This document shows positions 17,768-27,016 of a DNA stretch of 64,000 nt, piece after piece (the stretch's first letter is position 1; each line of letters begins with the position of its first letter). The translations under genes and the position numbers were made by a program. Source of the DNA: JADKIH01 sp964595205. Lineage in GTDB: Bacteria > Bacteroidota > Bacteroidia > AKYH767-A > 2013-40CM-41-45. Location of the stretch: contig CAZQOQ010000037.1 of assembly GCA_964595205.1 (NCBI GenBank), forward strand, positions 248,001 to 312,000. The letters are read 5' to 3'. The notes beneath the pieces were generated by a model. That model worked only from the letters and a program-made list of their open reading frames with translations, did no database searches and was not told the DNA's origin.

Positions 17768-18427
17768 CTATTTTCTCTCACCGAAGATTGCCGAACCAAT
17801 CCTGACCATGGTACTCCCTTCCTGCAATGCAATCCTGTAATCGGAAGTCATGCCCATGGACAAGATTGAAATTTCATCACTCCTGTGCAAATCGAAGAAG
17901 GAACGAAGGCTCCTGAATTCATTCCTTACAACATGTTCATCATCGGTGGCTGTCGCCATACCCATGAACCCCCTGATTGATATATTCTTCATTGACTTAA
18001 GCTCCTCTCCCCGTAAAATATCTTCCGCCTCTTCCTTCGACAAACCGAATTTCGTTTCCTCACTGGCAATATAGATTTGCAACAGGCATTCGACCACGCG
18101 GTTTGATTTTAATGCCTGCCTGTTCACCTCAGCCAGGAGGTGCAGGCTGTCGATTCCATGTATCAGTTTTATGAACGGAGTGATAAACTTAACCTTGTTC
18201 GACTGCAAATGACCGATAAAATGCCAGTCGATCCCCGGCAGCATTTCATTTTTTTCCACAAGTTCCTGGACGTAATTCTCCCCGAATTCCTTCTGCCCGT
18301 GATCGAAAAGTGTTCTGATATCTTCCCGGGATTTCGTTTTACTCACCGCCACCAGCGTTGCCCCATACGGTTCCAGCTCTTTAATAATCGTTTCGTAATT
18401 TTTTAAATTAACCATTTGCAGGTGCAT
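17768..18427 (-). CDS. yggS: YggS-family pyridoxal phosphate homeostasis protein
   Basis: A 219-residue PLP-binding protein of the YggS/PROSC family, a fold-type III barrel that controls free pyridoxal phosphate and amino-acid balance rather than catalysing a known reaction. Signatures: LVAVSKTKS with the PLP lysine, FGENYVQEL, WHFIGHLQSNKVK, LSMGMTSDYRIALQEGSTMVRIGSAIFG. The start could be either of two close ATGs (18427 or 18415). Complete and of normal length. Confidence 0.93.
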   Translation of the reverse strand: MHLQMVNLKNYETIIKELEPYGATLVAVSKTKSREDIRTLFDHGQKEFGENYVQELVEKNEMLPGIDWHFIGHLQSNKVKFITPFIKLIHGIDSLHLLAEVNRQALKSNRVVECLLQIYIASEETKFGLSKEEAEDILRGEELKSMKNISIRGFMGMATATDDEHVVRNEFRSLRSFFDLHRSDEISILSMGMTSDYRIALQEGSTMVRIGSAIFGERK

Positions 18428-18481
18428 TTCCTAAAGACAAATCATAAGGTTAAAAATCTAACTCTCCTGATTTAATTACCA

Positions 18482-19726
18482 CTATTCAAGGCTGTGAATG
18501 ATGATTCCGCTCCTCAGCTTAGGCTCGAACCATGTCACTTTCGGCGGCATGATCAATCCTCCGTCAGCTATGTCTATCAGTTGTTTCATGGTGACCGGGA
18601 ACATTGAGAAAGCCACACGCATCTCACCGCTGTCGACACGTTTCTCCAATTCGCCGAGGCCGCGCAATCCGCCTACAAACTCAATGCGTTTATCGGTACG
18701 TAAATCTTTTATGTTTAAGACCGGCTCGAGAATCTGCTTAGACAATATCGTCACATCCAGTACGCCTATCGGATCCGTGTCATCATACGTTCCTTTTTTC
18801 GATTTCAGTCTGTACCATTGATGATCGATATACATTCCGAATTCATGAAGTTCGCGTGGCTTGAACTGTGTTTTACCCTTAGGCTCAACTTCAAATCCCG
18901 TCTGCAGCCGCTTAATAAATTCATCAGCAGACAATCCATTTAAATCTTTCACAACACGGTTATAATCCATGATGGTGAGCTGGTCGTCAGGAAAATGTAC
19001 GGCGAGGAAATAATTATACTCTTCACTGCCATTATGTTTCGGATTCTTTTCCCGCAATTCCTTTCCAACCAATGCTGCTGCTGCAGTCCGGTGATGTCCG
19101 TCGGCCACATAGGTGGCAGGTAACTTCGCAAAAGCAGACGTAATTTTTTCATTCACAGCCTGATCCCTGCTCACCCAAAACGTGTGACCTATGCCGTCGT
19201 CTGCTACGAAATCATACTCGGGCTTCTGTTTTACAACCGTTGCAACGAGCTCATCCAGCTCTTTACGTGCCGGGTAGGCGAAGAACACCGGTTCGTTATT
19301 CAGCTTGCTGTAACGAATGTGATTTTTTCTGTCTTCTTCTTTATCCGGCCTTGTCAATTCATGTTTTTTAATTACATCGTTGAAGTAATCGTCGATGGAA
19401 GCACAGGCTACAATTCCATATTGCCGCTTTCCATTCATCGTCTGTGCATAAATGTAATAGTAATCGTCTTCATCCTGGAAAAAGATTCCATCCTTCATCA
19501 ACCGATAAAAATTCGATACACCTTTCTCATATACATCCGATGCATAGTGATCGTGTTCATCCGGGAAATCGATTTCCGGTTTGATCACGTGATAAAAAGA
19601 AAGAGGGTTTCCTTCACATTCTTTTCGTGCTTCCTTTTCATTAAGTACATCGTAAGGCTTGGATGCAATGTCCTTTACAAATTTGTTTTGCGGTCGTATG
19701 CCACGGAAAGGTTTTATTTTGGCCAT
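18482..19726 (-). CDS. DUF1015 family protein
   Basis: A 414-residue cytoplasmic protein of the DUF1015 family (MAKIKPFRGIRPQ start; YVADGHHRTAAA core; NPLSFYHVIKPEID). Function is unsettled; in many genomes it lies beside serine-biosynthesis or phosphoglycerate genes. Here it follows a class V aminotransferase by 20 nt on the same strand, which repeats that linkage and suggests a role near serine, glyoxylate or alanine amino-group metabolism. This role is inferred only from context. Confidence 0.88.
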   Translation of the reverse strand: MAKIKPFRGIRPQNKFVKDIASKPYDVLNEKEARKECEGNPLSFYHVIKPEIDFPDEHDHYASDVYEKGVSNFYRLMKDGIFFQDEDDYYYIYAQTMNGKRQYGIVACASIDDYFNDVIKKHELTRPDKEEDRKNHIRYSKLNNEPVFFAYPARKELDELVATVVKQKPEYDFVADDGIGHTFWVSRDQAVNEKITSAFAKLPATYVADGHHRTAAAALVGKELREKNPKHNGSEEYNYFLAVHFPDDQLTIMDYNRVVKDLNGLSADEFIKRLQTGFEVEPKGKTQFKPRELHEFGMYIDHQWYRLKSKKGTYDDTDPIGVLDVTILSKQILEPVLNIKDLRTDKRIEFVGGLRGLGELEKRVDSGEMRVAFSMFPVTMKQLIDIADGGLIMPPKVTWFEPKLRSGIIIHSLE

Positions 19727-19746
19727 GTTCGTTTATAGATTTCGGT

Positions 19747-20814
19747 TTATTTCAATTCAAGTATTTCTTCCATCGCATTCGTGAGTTCCATCATGTCTTC
19801 GATGTTTATTTCGCCCATGTGTCCTATGCGGAAAGTTTTATCTTTCAGGGCTCCATAACCGTTTGATAAAACCATATTTCTTTTTTGGAGTTCCTGGTTA
19901 AGACTGGTTACGTTGATATTTCTGGTATTGTCAATGCAGGTAACGGTGAGTGATTCGAAGCCGGGTTGTGTATGCACTTTAAAAAAATGATTTGCCCAGT
20001 TGATCATGTATTCTGCAATTTCTATATGGCGGATATACCTGTTTTCGAGTCCTTCTTTAAAGATCCTGTCAAGCTGAAAGTCCAGCGCAAACATATGCGG
20101 AAGGGAAGGGGTACACGAATACTGGTTATTTCTCTTGTCGATATATTCGCACAGGGTAAGGAGATCGAGATAGTAACCACGATGCCCGATTTTTTTCAGA
20201 CGCTCTTCGGCCTTCGGTGAAATAGAAGCGAGAGACAATCCCGGTGGCAATGCCAAAGCCTTCTGTGATGAGCTGAGGCAAATATCAATCTTCAGACGGT
20301 CCACTTCAATTTTAACACCGCCGAGGGAACTCACGGCATCTACCATCCATACAACTTTAGGATATTTCTTCATCACATCGGCAATCGCTTCAATGGGATT
20401 CATCACCCCGGTGGAAGTTTCGTTGTGTGTGATTGCCATCGTGTCATAACTACCGGTTTTGAGGTAACGATCGACAGTTTCGGGCATTACTGCATTCCCG
20501 GATTCTTCTTCGTGCAGATCTGCTTCAATTCCATTCAGCAGGGCCAGTTCGTGCCAGCGTTTTCCGAATGCACCCGTTGAAAATACAATCGCTTTTTTCT
20601 GCGTCGCACTCCTGATCGATCCTTCCATCAACCCGGTTCCTGAAGATGTGCTCAGCACAATTTTATTTTCTGTATACATGAGCTTTCGAAGCTTGTCAGA
20701 AATCCCTTTTTGCAAAGCAGAGGCTTCAGGTGTGCGGTGACCAATCATCGGTGTGGCCATTTTTGCAAGTACATCCGGGTGTACGATCGTCGGACCAGGA
20801 ATAAATAGTTTCAT
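19747..20814 (-). CDS. Class V aminotransferase (alanine-glyoxylate / phosphoserine aminotransferase-like)
   Basis: A 355-residue PLP enzyme. It begins KLFIPGPTIVHPDVL (the family's PGPT motif), has STSSGTGLMEGS for phosphate binding, HNETSTGVMNP, MVDAVSSLGG with the PLP-ring aspartate, and the lysine in LSSSQKALALPPG. This pattern fits serine-pyruvate / alanine-glyoxylate aminotransferases; some members supply phosphoserine in Bacteroidota-like genomes, and the DUF1015 neighbour favours a serine link. Substrate is not determined by sequence alone. Confidence 0.87.
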   Translation of the reverse strand: MKLFIPGPTIVHPDVLAKMATPMIGHRTPEASALQKGISDKLRKLMYTENKIVLSTSSGTGLMEGSIRSATQKKAIVFSTGAFGKRWHELALLNGIEADLHEEESGNAVMPETVDRYLKTGSYDTMAITHNETSTGVMNPIEAIADVMKKYPKVVWMVDAVSSLGGVKIEVDRLKIDICLSSSQKALALPPGLSLASISPKAEERLKKIGHRGYYLDLLTLCEYIDKRNNQYSCTPSLPHMFALDFQLDRIFKEGLENRYIRHIEIAEYMINWANHFFKVHTQPGFESLTVTCIDNTRNINVTSLNQELQKRNMVLSNGYGALKDKTFRIGHMGEINIEDMMELTNAMEEILELK

Positions 20815-20883
20815 TTCTTTATTTATTTTATCCTCCGCCTTTGCCGAAACTCAGGCGAATTAATTTATATTTTATTTCACTCC

Positions 20884-20931
20884 TGCACTAATACTCATCC
20901 AATATCCAATCATCCAATTATCCAATCAATT
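20884..20931. repeat. Short degenerate tandem repeat (unit near ATCCAATT)
   Basis: About five imperfect 7-9-bp units (catccaatatccaatcatcc and so on) fill the spacer upstream of the class V aminotransferase and touch the stop end of the next gene. No inverted arm seen. Confidence 0.5.
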
Positions 20932-21717
20932 CTCCACCTTAACATCCCTAACCAACATCCACTTTCCTTTTTTAATTTTCAGAATATCATAGGTGCCATC
21001 CGGTCCGGGAAGTGAGCCAGGATAATTTTTATTTACGGAGAAATGGTCGAACACAATGCCGTCGTATTTTTTCTCATACCTGAGCGTCATGGTCGCCATT
21101 GAATTGTATGTAAATATCATCCTGCTCTTGTAAACGGAACCTGTTTTAATCACAGGCAGGCCGAATTTTACTTTCTGGTCATCGATCAAAAGTATTTCGA
21201 TGACCTTCTGGGTTTCAGTCTCGTTCTTTCCTTTCCATCCGAGTAACGTGTAATAAATTCTACCTCTTCTTTTAACGGTAACAATATCGTAATAAACTGC
21301 CCCCAGCCATTTTGAGGGTGATAATTTTTCGGATTCGGGTTTTTCAATGGATCCGGTTGAATCTTTCAATTCAAACAATCTGTATTCAGTTCCCGCGTGA
21401 ATCTGAACAAATCCGAAATAAACATAATCACTTCCGTCGAACTTAGGCACAACCCATGTATAAATCCTGCATCTGTGATCATCTGATGTCTGTACAGAAA
21501 TATTCTTCAGCGAATCAAAATTTCTCTCAAACGATCCCTGCCCGAGGAGATGTTTTTCAAAAGCATCCTTAAATTTCCTGTTGGATTCAAACCGGACTGA
21601 ATCGTTTTCTCCCTTTTGAATTTTTTTAAATAAGGCGGATAATGAATCCAGGGACTGGCAGTATCCTGCAGGAAATACCTGGTATAACAGAGCAATTAAA
21701 AGAATTCTTTTAAACAT
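20926..21717 (-). CDS. Hypothetical exported protein
   Basis: A 263-residue protein with signal peptide (MFKRILLIALLYQVFPAGYCQ), otherwise soluble and lysine/tyrosine-rich. I do not recognise a family by function. The central part (YIYTWVVP-like and WLGAVYYDIVTVKRRGRIYYTLLGWKG) resembles a beta-rich periplasmic protein common as an unannotated protein in Bacteroidota. It stands alone between the ferredoxin terminator and a spacer with a decayed repeat. Confidence 0.75.
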   Translation of the reverse strand: MFKRILLIALLYQVFPAGYCQSLDSLSALFKKIQKGENDSVRFESNRKFKDAFEKHLLGQGSFERNFDSLKNISVQTSDDHRCRIYTWVVPKFDGSDYVYFGFVQIHAGTEYRLFELKDSTGSIEKPESEKLSPSKWLGAVYYDIVTVKRRGRIYYTLLGWKGKNETETQKVIEILLIDDQKVKFGLPVIKTGSVYKSRMIFTYNSMATMTLRYEKKYDGIVFDHFSVNKNYPGSLPGPDGTYDILKIKKGKWMLVRDVKVEN

Positions 21718-21752
21718 TACTCACAACTAATGATCCGTTCTATTCAATGAAA

Positions 21753-21782
21753 AAACCGCAACACGATAACGCATTGCGGTTT
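21753..21782 (-). terminator. Rho-independent terminator of the ferredoxin gene
   Basis: Minus-strand stem AAACCGCAA (with its complement TTGCGGTTT, 21753-21761 and 21774-21782), 12-nt loop, and a T-run on leaving. It lies 22 nt after the ferredoxin stop. Confidence 0.8.
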
Positions 21783-21803
21783 GAGATATTATTCAACACA
21801 TTA

Positions 21804-22151
21804 TTATGCGTGCATTTTTTCTTTCTTCGCAAGCAGAGCTTCTTTTGACTCACGGAAATTCGGATCGTCGACACAGCAATCAACCGGGCAAACCGACGCA
21901 CACTGAGGCTCATCATGGAATCCCACACATTCGGTGCACTTATCCGTCACTATATAATAAATATCATTCGATACAGGCGGTTGAGCTGCATCTGCATCAA
22001 CTTCGCTACCATCCATTCTCTTATAGGTTCCCTTAACTGTTGTTCCATCCGAAAAACGCCATTCTGCACCGCCTTCATAAATTGCATTGTTAGGACATTC
22101 CGGTTCGCATGCACCACAATTGATGCATTCTTCTGTAATCATGATAGCCAT
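21804..22151 (-). CDS. 4Fe-4S ferredoxin (two-cluster, YfhL-like)
   Basis: A 115-residue electron carrier with two cluster motifs: CINCGACEPECP (CxxCxxCxxxCP) and CTECVGFHDEPQCASVCPVDCC, the second with the long insert typical of YfhL/alvin-type 2[4Fe-4S] ferredoxins. The start at 22151 gives MAIMITEECINCGAC, the canonical N-terminus; the frame is open 32 codons upstream into the divergent spacer and is not used. It has its own promoter and terminator. Redox partners unknown. Confidence 0.92.
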   Translation of the reverse strand: MAIMITEECINCGACEPECPNNAIYEGGAEWRFSDGTTVKGTYKRMDGSEVDADAAQPPVSNDIYYIVTDKCTECVGFHDEPQCASVCPVDCCVDDPNFRESKEALLAKKEKMHA

Positions 22152-22184
22152 AACGGTTCCTTTTCTATTTTTGAGGTTTCCGCA

Positions 22185-22214
22185 CAAAAGTAAATAGAAA
22201 AAGCAGAAATCAAA
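22185..22214 (-). promoter_or_regulatory. Promoter of the ferredoxin gene (-33 TTTG, -7 TACTTTTG)
   Basis: Minus strand: TTTG at 22214-22211, 18-nt spacer, TACTTTTG at 22192-22185, giving a leader of about 25-30 nt. One of the best matches to the Bacteroidota consensus here. Confidence 0.65.
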
Positions 22215-22237
22215 ATGCGGTTGTATATATTGTAGAC

Positions 22238-23299
22238 ATGATACCAATCAACAGGCGTATAGATGCCCTCGACAATTTGGGCAGGAAAATTACCCGGCTC
22301 TTGGAACTTTTTGATTCTGACCATGATAATGCACTTAGATCGGTCCTCGTAAAAGCCCGGATTGAGAACCCGTGGTTTACCGAAGAGCAGTCCCTTACTG
22401 CATTAAAGAATTGGGCTGTTGCTCTTGAGGAAGATAAAATCAAGTACTGGATATCCTTGTACGGTAACAGCATTGAGAAGCATAAATCCCCGAAAAAAAT
22501 TGGTGTCGTAAATGCAGGCAACATCCCGTTTGTCGGACTTCACGATCTGTTGTCAGTACTGCTGTGCGGAAACGTCTACATTGGTAAAAATGCAACTGGT
22601 GATTCCATACTGTTGCCTTTTATTGCTTCACTGATCAGCGACATCGAACCGGGATTTAAACAGTATATCCATTTCGTCCAAAAGCTCGAACAAATGGATG
22701 CAGTAATTGCAACAGGAAGTAACAACAGTTCCCGTTATTTCGAATATTATTTTGGGAAATACCCTCATATCATCAGGAAAAACAGGAATGGAGTAGGGAT
22801 ACTGAACGGAGATGAGACGAATGATCAATTATCGGCACTGGGAAACGACATATTTACCTATTTCGGACTTGGCTGCAGGAATGTATCGAAGCTGTATGTT
22901 CCTGCCGGCTATGATTTCAATAAATTTTTCGAATCGATTTATCATCTGAATCCCGTCATGTCTCACAGCAAATACATGAATAATTTCGATTATAATAATT
23001 CAGTATTGCTGCTCAAACAAATTCCTTTTTTGCAAAACGGTTTTCTCATTGTCAGGAAGGAATCACAAATCGCATCTCCTGTATCTGTATTGCATTATGA
23101 AGAATATGAAAACAAAGATATTCTTGAAAATAGCCTCTTGAAAAATATCGATCTCATTCAGTGTATTGCCGCCAATAACAGCAATTTCATCAATAACAAA
23201 AAACTGGAAAAACTCAGAGTCGAATTCGGAAAGACCCAATCACCTGATTTGTGGGATTATGCGGATGGAGTAGATGTTGTTCGATTCCTCACCAATTAA
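22238..23299 (+). CDS. LuxC-type acyl-CoA reductase
   Basis: A 353-residue protein of the LuxC / acyl-CoA reductase family, which belongs to the aldehyde dehydrogenase superfamily and reduces fatty acyl-CoA or acyl-thioester to aldehyde with NAD(P)H. Recognisable are GVVNAGNIPFVGLHDLLSVLL, VIATGSNNSSRYFEYYFGKYPHIIRKNRNGVGIL and YFGLGCRNVSKLYVP, whose Cys is the probable nucleophile. No LuxD/LuxE partners are nearby, so bioluminescence is not implied; many Bacteroidota carry it alone. The stop is followed 2 nt later by a large satellite array. Confidence 0.85.
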   Translation: MIPINRRIDALDNLGRKITRLLELFDSDHDNALRSVLVKARIENPWFTEEQSLTALKNWAVALEEDKIKYWISLYGNSIEKHKSPKKIGVVNAGNIPFVGLHDLLSVLLCGNVYIGKNATGDSILLPFIASLISDIEPGFKQYIHFVQKLEQMDAVIATGSNNSSRYFEYYFGKYPHIIRKNRNGVGILNGDETNDQLSALGNDIFTYFGLGCRNVSKLYVPAGYDFNKFFESIYHLNPVMSHSKYMNNFDYNNSVLLLKQIPFLQNGFLIVRKESQIASPVSVLHYEEYENKDILENSLLKNIDLIQCIAANNSNFINNKKLEKLRVEFGKTQSPDLWDYADGVDVVRFLTN

Positions 23300-23300
23300 A

Positions 23301-23553
23301 CTTCAAAAATCAAAAATCAAAAATCAAAAATCAAAAATCAACAATCAACAATCAACAATCAACAATCAACAATCAACAATCAACAATCAACAATCAGCAA
23401 TCAACAATCAACAATCAGCAATCAACAATCAACAATCAACAATCAACAATCAACAATCAGCAATCAAAAATCAACAATCAACAATCAACAATCAACAATC
23501 AGGTTTTGATTAGCGATTGCTGATTGCTGATTGTTGATTTTTGATTTTTGAAG
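23301..23553. repeat. Inverted 7-bp satellite pair (AACAATC / GATTGTT)
   Basis: Left arm 23301 to about 23502 has about 28 copies of a 7-bp unit (aaaaatc, then aacaatc/agcaatc). The right arm 23508-23553 is the reverse complement (about six copies). Both outer ends are identical: cttcaaaaatcaaaaatca at the left end and its reverse complement at the right end. The array fills the whole space between the convergent luxC-like gene (stop 23299) and lepB (stop 23559) and takes the place of a terminator. Confidence 0.95.
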
Positions 23554-23558
23554 TTGGG

Positions 23559-24722
23559 TTAGTAATCTAGTCCTTTTATAGTGTGAAACAGCCTTCCCCA
23601 GCGAATCTTATTCAGGAAACTTCCATTCGTATCCCAGCTCATCCAGATGAAAACGGCTTTGCCCACGATATGATCTTCGGGGACAAATCCCCAGAAACGC
23701 GAGTCAGCTGAATTGTGCCTGTTGTCGCCCATCATGAAAAAATAATCCATCTTGAAAGTGTATTCGGTGGCGGGATTTCCGTTAATATAGATCGCGCCAT
23801 TCCTCTCTTCGAGTTTATTGCCCTCGTATTCTCCAATCGCTTTCCTGTAGATGGAAATATTCGCAGAGTCTATTTTAATGGTCATGCCTTTTTTAGGTAT
23901 CCAGAGTGGGCCTATATTATCCACGTTCCAATTGAAACGATGATCATAAGGGAAGATAAACTCCTGATATAGTCCGGCAGGAACTGTATTGGGAACGATC
24001 TTCCTTACGTTCCCGAACGAGCCAAGATCATCAGCATTCTTTTTTGTGAGATGCAGATTATATTCGTAGGGCGACAAGGATTCACCGTCTCTGAGTCCCA
24101 GTCGCTGTATTGCCTGCTCGCTGAAACCCGAACCATCGGTCGTCACATGATACGATGTCTGGGAAAATTCAGGCACAGGTATGGCTTTTCCGTTGATAAA
24201 AATGCTACGTTCCCTGATCTCTATGGTATCGCCTGAAATCCCTATGCAACGTTTTATGTAGTTTTCTTTTTTATCCACCGGTCTTCCTTCATTCTCTGCC
24301 GGCCAGTTGAACACTACACAGTCGCCATGTTTGATGTGGCCGAATCCAGGCAGCCGGTGATAGCCGATCTTAATCCACTCCAGGTATGATTTCCCGCCGA
24401 TGATTGGCATCGTATGATGTGCAAAAGGAAATGAAAGGGGAGTCATGGGTATGCGTGCGCCATAACTTACTTTGCTGACGAACAGAAAATCGCCGACAAG
24501 CAATGACTTTTCCATTGAGCCTGTCGGAATGGTATAGGCCTCGATAAAGAATGTACGTATGATCGTTGCGGCAATGACTGCGAAGATGATTGCATCAACC
24601 CATTCCCTGATTACTGATTTCCGTTGACCGGGTTTTGGTTTCAGGAGGAACCAGACACCCAGTGTGAAAATTCCAAAGATGATGTCTTTAATAAGGTCCC
24701 AGTTGATTCTGAATTTTGTCAT
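23559..24722 (-). CDS. lepB: Signal peptidase I
   Basis: Membrane-bound serine protease that removes signal peptides from exported proteins. The Ser/Lys dyad is visible: S69 in TIPTGSMEKSLLVGD and K157 in ENYIKRCIGISGD. The N-terminal region has one or two membrane helices (11-27, 43-58), and GDNRHNSADSRFWGFVPEDHIVGKA is the usual C-terminal box. At 387 residues it is longer than the E. coli enzyme, with a large insert around 190-290, a common Bacteroidota form. It ends the parA-parB-DUF5683-dapB-lepB block. Confidence 0.95.
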   Translation of the reverse strand: MTKFRINWDLIKDIIFGIFTLGVWFLLKPKPGQRKSVIREWVDAIIFAVIAATIIRTFFIEAYTIPTGSMEKSLLVGDFLFVSKVSYGARIPMTPLSFPFAHHTMPIIGGKSYLEWIKIGYHRLPGFGHIKHGDCVVFNWPAENEGRPVDKKENYIKRCIGISGDTIEIRERSIFINGKAIPVPEFSQTSYHVTTDGSGFSEQAIQRLGLRDGESLSPYEYNLHLTKKNADDLGSFGNVRKIVPNTVPAGLYQEFIFPYDHRFNWNVDNIGPLWIPKKGMTIKIDSANISIYRKAIGEYEGNKLEERNGAIYINGNPATEYTFKMDYFFMMGDNRHNSADSRFWGFVPEDHIVGKAVFIWMSWDTNGSFLNKIRWGRLFHTIKGLDY

Positions 24723-24741
24723 AGTTTATAAAAGCAATTTG

Positions 24742-24749
24742 CAAAAGTA
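24742..24749 (-). promoter_or_regulatory. -7 box upstream of lepB
   Basis: TACTTTTG (minus strand), 19 nt before the lepB start. Same octamer as at the ferredoxin and uvrA genes; no clear -33 element. Confidence 0.5.
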
Positions 24750-24796
24750 ACCGGCTTATTTCTCCGGCAGGGTTATAGAGAGGTTAATTATACACA

Positions 24797-25540
24797 TTAC
24801 AATTTTAATAAATCCTTCATGCTGAAAACTCCTTTTTTACCCAGGATCCATTCAGCGGCCGAAATTGCACCATACGCAAAACCTTCCCTGTTTAATGCTT
24901 TATGTATGATTTCAATTTCGTCGGAATCACAAAAATACTTGACAATATGAGTCCCGGGGATTTCATCTTCGCGTGTCGAGAAGATTGGTAGTTCTCCCTC
25001 GGTTTCGACCGAGAGATTTACGCTCTCGTCTGTCTTATAATTCACCCATTGCTTCAGCCGCTTCACTTCACCGATGATCTGGCCGGCAAGTGTGATTGCT
25101 GTTCCGCTCGGCGAATCCAGTTTGCCTGAATGGTGACTTTCGTGAATTAAAATCTCATCGTATTGCTGTTGACTGTTCATCAGCTTCGCAAGCAGCTGGT
25201 TGATCTCAAAAAATAAATTAACACCGATGCTGTAATTCGTCGAGTAGAAGAATGCGCCATTTCTCTCCCTGCAATAGTCCTTCGCACGGTCGATCTTGTC
25301 CAGCCATCCGGTTGTACCACTTACCACCGGCACGCCCGCATCAAGGCATTTCAAAACATTATCGTATGCCGTATCCGGTCTTGTAAATTCAATCGCCACA
25401 TCCACTTCCTTAAAACTTCCGGCATCAATCAGCGAAGCTGTCTCGCTGTTAATCTTCAATGCAATTTTATGTCCCTTCTTCATCGCAAGTGCTTCAATCG
25501 TCTTGCCCATTTTACCAAGGCCAATCAATGCGATATTCAT
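24797..25540 (-). CDS. dapB: 4-hydroxy-tetrahydrodipicolinate reductase
   Basis: Reduces dihydrodipicolinate in lysine/diaminopimelate synthesis. The 247-residue protein has the Rossmann start (MNIALIGLGKMGKTIE), VVSGTTGW, STNYSIGVNLFFEI and the catalytic His/Lys motif ESHHSGKLDSPSGTA (normally HHxxKxDAPSGTA). Length is close to the family norm. Lies 6 nt after DUF5683. Confidence 0.95.
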   Translation of the reverse strand: MNIALIGLGKMGKTIEALAMKKGHKIALKINSETASLIDAGSFKEVDVAIEFTRPDTAYDNVLKCLDAGVPVVSGTTGWLDKIDRAKDYCRERNGAFFYSTNYSIGVNLFFEINQLLAKLMNSQQQYDEILIHESHHSGKLDSPSGTAITLAGQIIGEVKRLKQWVNYKTDESVNLSVETEGELPIFSTREDEIPGTHIVKYFCDSDEIEIIHKALNREGFAYGAISAAEWILGKKGVFSMKDLLKL

Positions 25541-25546
25541 AAATGA

Positions 25547-26113
25547 TTATTTTAAGTTAAACGTTAGCTGAAAGGAGGGAACCGGTTTTCCATTTGCAAG
25601 GTAATTAAATGTTCCACCCGTATGCAAACTTAAATTATCGCTGATGTCGAAATCCATTAATTGGGAATCGACATAGGCGTCGATTATATTCAGCGTATAT
25701 AATAATCCTGCGAAGATATAGCACAAATCCCGATTTCGCCTGTAATAATTTTTGTAATCGTTCAGGTTGTCATCGGAGTAACGCGGATATTCATCAACCG
25801 TAAGCGAGTCGCCGTCGTTTCTCTGGATGATGGCCTGCTCGAATTTTTTATATTCCGTATTATTCACCGAAATGAAATACGCTAACACGAAACCACCGCC
25901 ATAAATGATCGGAACCTTCCAGTATTTTTTATTGTAAACCTGTCCCGACCCGGGTAAAATAGCCGACATCAGTGCAGCCTTGTTGGCTCTTTTTTTTGCC
26001 ACTATTGTAAGCGAATCCTTAACGTCGTTTGCCGCGAATGCAGGAGCTGCGAATCCCGCCAGTAAAATCACGAGAATAAAAAATCTTGAAGCACACACTC
26101 CGGGTATTTTCAT
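25547..26113 (-). CDS. DUF5683 family membrane protein
   Basis: A 188-residue exported or membrane protein: signal or anchor segment (10-27), the glycine-rich ALMSAILPGSGQVYNKKYWKVPIIYGGGF motif typical of DUF5683, then further hydrophobic helices. The family has no known function but is strongly conserved between parB and dapB in Bacteroidota, as here (13 nt after parB). Perhaps links envelope growth or segregation, by context only. Confidence 0.85.
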   Translation of the reverse strand: MKIPGVCASRFFILVILLAGFAAPAFAANDVKDSLTIVAKKRANKAALMSAILPGSGQVYNKKYWKVPIIYGGGFVLAYFISVNNTEYKKFEQAIIQRNDGDSLTVDEYPRYSDDNLNDYKNYYRRNRDLCYIFAGLLYTLNIIDAYVDSQLMDFDISDNLSLHTGGTFNYLANGKPVPSFQLTFNLK

Positions 26114-26125
26114 GAAAAAATCTTC

Positions 26126-27016
26126 TCAGTAATTGAACATCTCCAGCAGGCGATTCAGGTCGTCGTCGTTCTCGAAAGGAATAACGATCTTTCCGTTTCC
26201 CTTCTGCGTACGCTGAAGCTTTACCTTATTTCCGAAGTGGCTGGAAAGAACATTCTGTATCTTCGAATATTCAGGAGACAGTTTCTCGCCTTTCTTTTTT
26301 GATTCCTTACCAAACACAGACCTGTTTCCATATTCTCTCGCAAGAGCCTCTGCGTCCCGCACACTCAGGTGCTTTTCCATGATCTCGCGGAACATCAGGA
26401 GTTGTTTGCTTACATCTTCCACGCCGATGATCGCCCGTGCATGGCCCATGGATATTGTTTCTTTCTTCAATGCTGCCTGGATTTCAGGCTGCAGTTTCAG
26501 CAATCGTAAAAAGTTGGTGACCGTACTCCTGTTTTTCCCAACCCGCTCGCTGAGCATTTCCTGAGTCAGCTGGCATTCGTCGATCAGCCGCTTATAACTA
26601 AGTGCAATCTCGATCGGGTTCAGGTTTTGACGCTGAATATTTTCGACGAGCGACATTTCCAGCATTCCCTGGTCGTTGGCTACGCGGATATAAGCGGCAA
26701 TGGTGGTAAGTCCGGCCATCTTCGAAGCCTTGAATCTCCGTTCTCCTGAAATAATCTGGTACCGGTCGTAACCGAGCTTCCTCACGGTAATCGGCTGGAT
26801 GATTCCCTGTTCTCTGATGGAAGCCGAAAGTTCTGCCAGTGCTTCAGGTTCGAAATACGAACGCGGCTGAAAAGGATTTGGCTCAATCTGGTCGAGTGGA
26901 ATCTGGGCAACTGAACCTACAACACCTTCGATGCCCGTCTTCGATGTTACATCCGTATCCGCATTTTCTAAAAGGGCACTAAGTCCTTTCCCTAATGCAC
27001 TTCTTTTATTGCTCAT
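26126..27016 (-). CDS. parB: ParB/Spo0J chromosome-partition protein
   Basis: CTPase clamp that loads at parS and spreads on DNA for origin segregation. The 296-residue protein has the catalytic/CTP-binding region (IRVANDQG, GERRFKASKMAGL, containing the GERR motif), the HTH with LTQEMLSERVGKNRSTVTNFLRLLKLQPEIQ, and a C-terminal dimerisation region. N-terminus MSNKRSALGKGLSALLE is the ParA-stimulating type. Overlaps parA by 11 nt. No consensus parS was found in the window. Confidence 0.95.
   Translation of the reverse strand: MSNKRSALGKGLSALLENADTDVTSKTGIEGVVGSVAQIPLDQIEPNPFQPRSYFEPEALAELSASIREQGIIQPITVRKLGYDRYQIISGERRFKASKMAGLTTIAAYIRVANDQGMLEMSLVENIQRQNLNPIEIALSYKRLIDECQLTQEMLSERVGKNRSTVTNFLRLLKLQPEIQAALKKETISMGHARAIIGVEDVSKQLLMFREIMEKHLSVRDAEALAREYGNRSVFGKESKKKGEKLSPEYSKIQNVLSSHFGNKVKLQRTQKGNGKIVIPFENDDDLNRLLEMFNY

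Noticed and set aside
23251..23523. Asn/Gln/Ser-rich frames over the AACAATC array
   Set aside because: Translation of the 7-bp satellite in several frames; overlaps the end of the LuxC-like gene.
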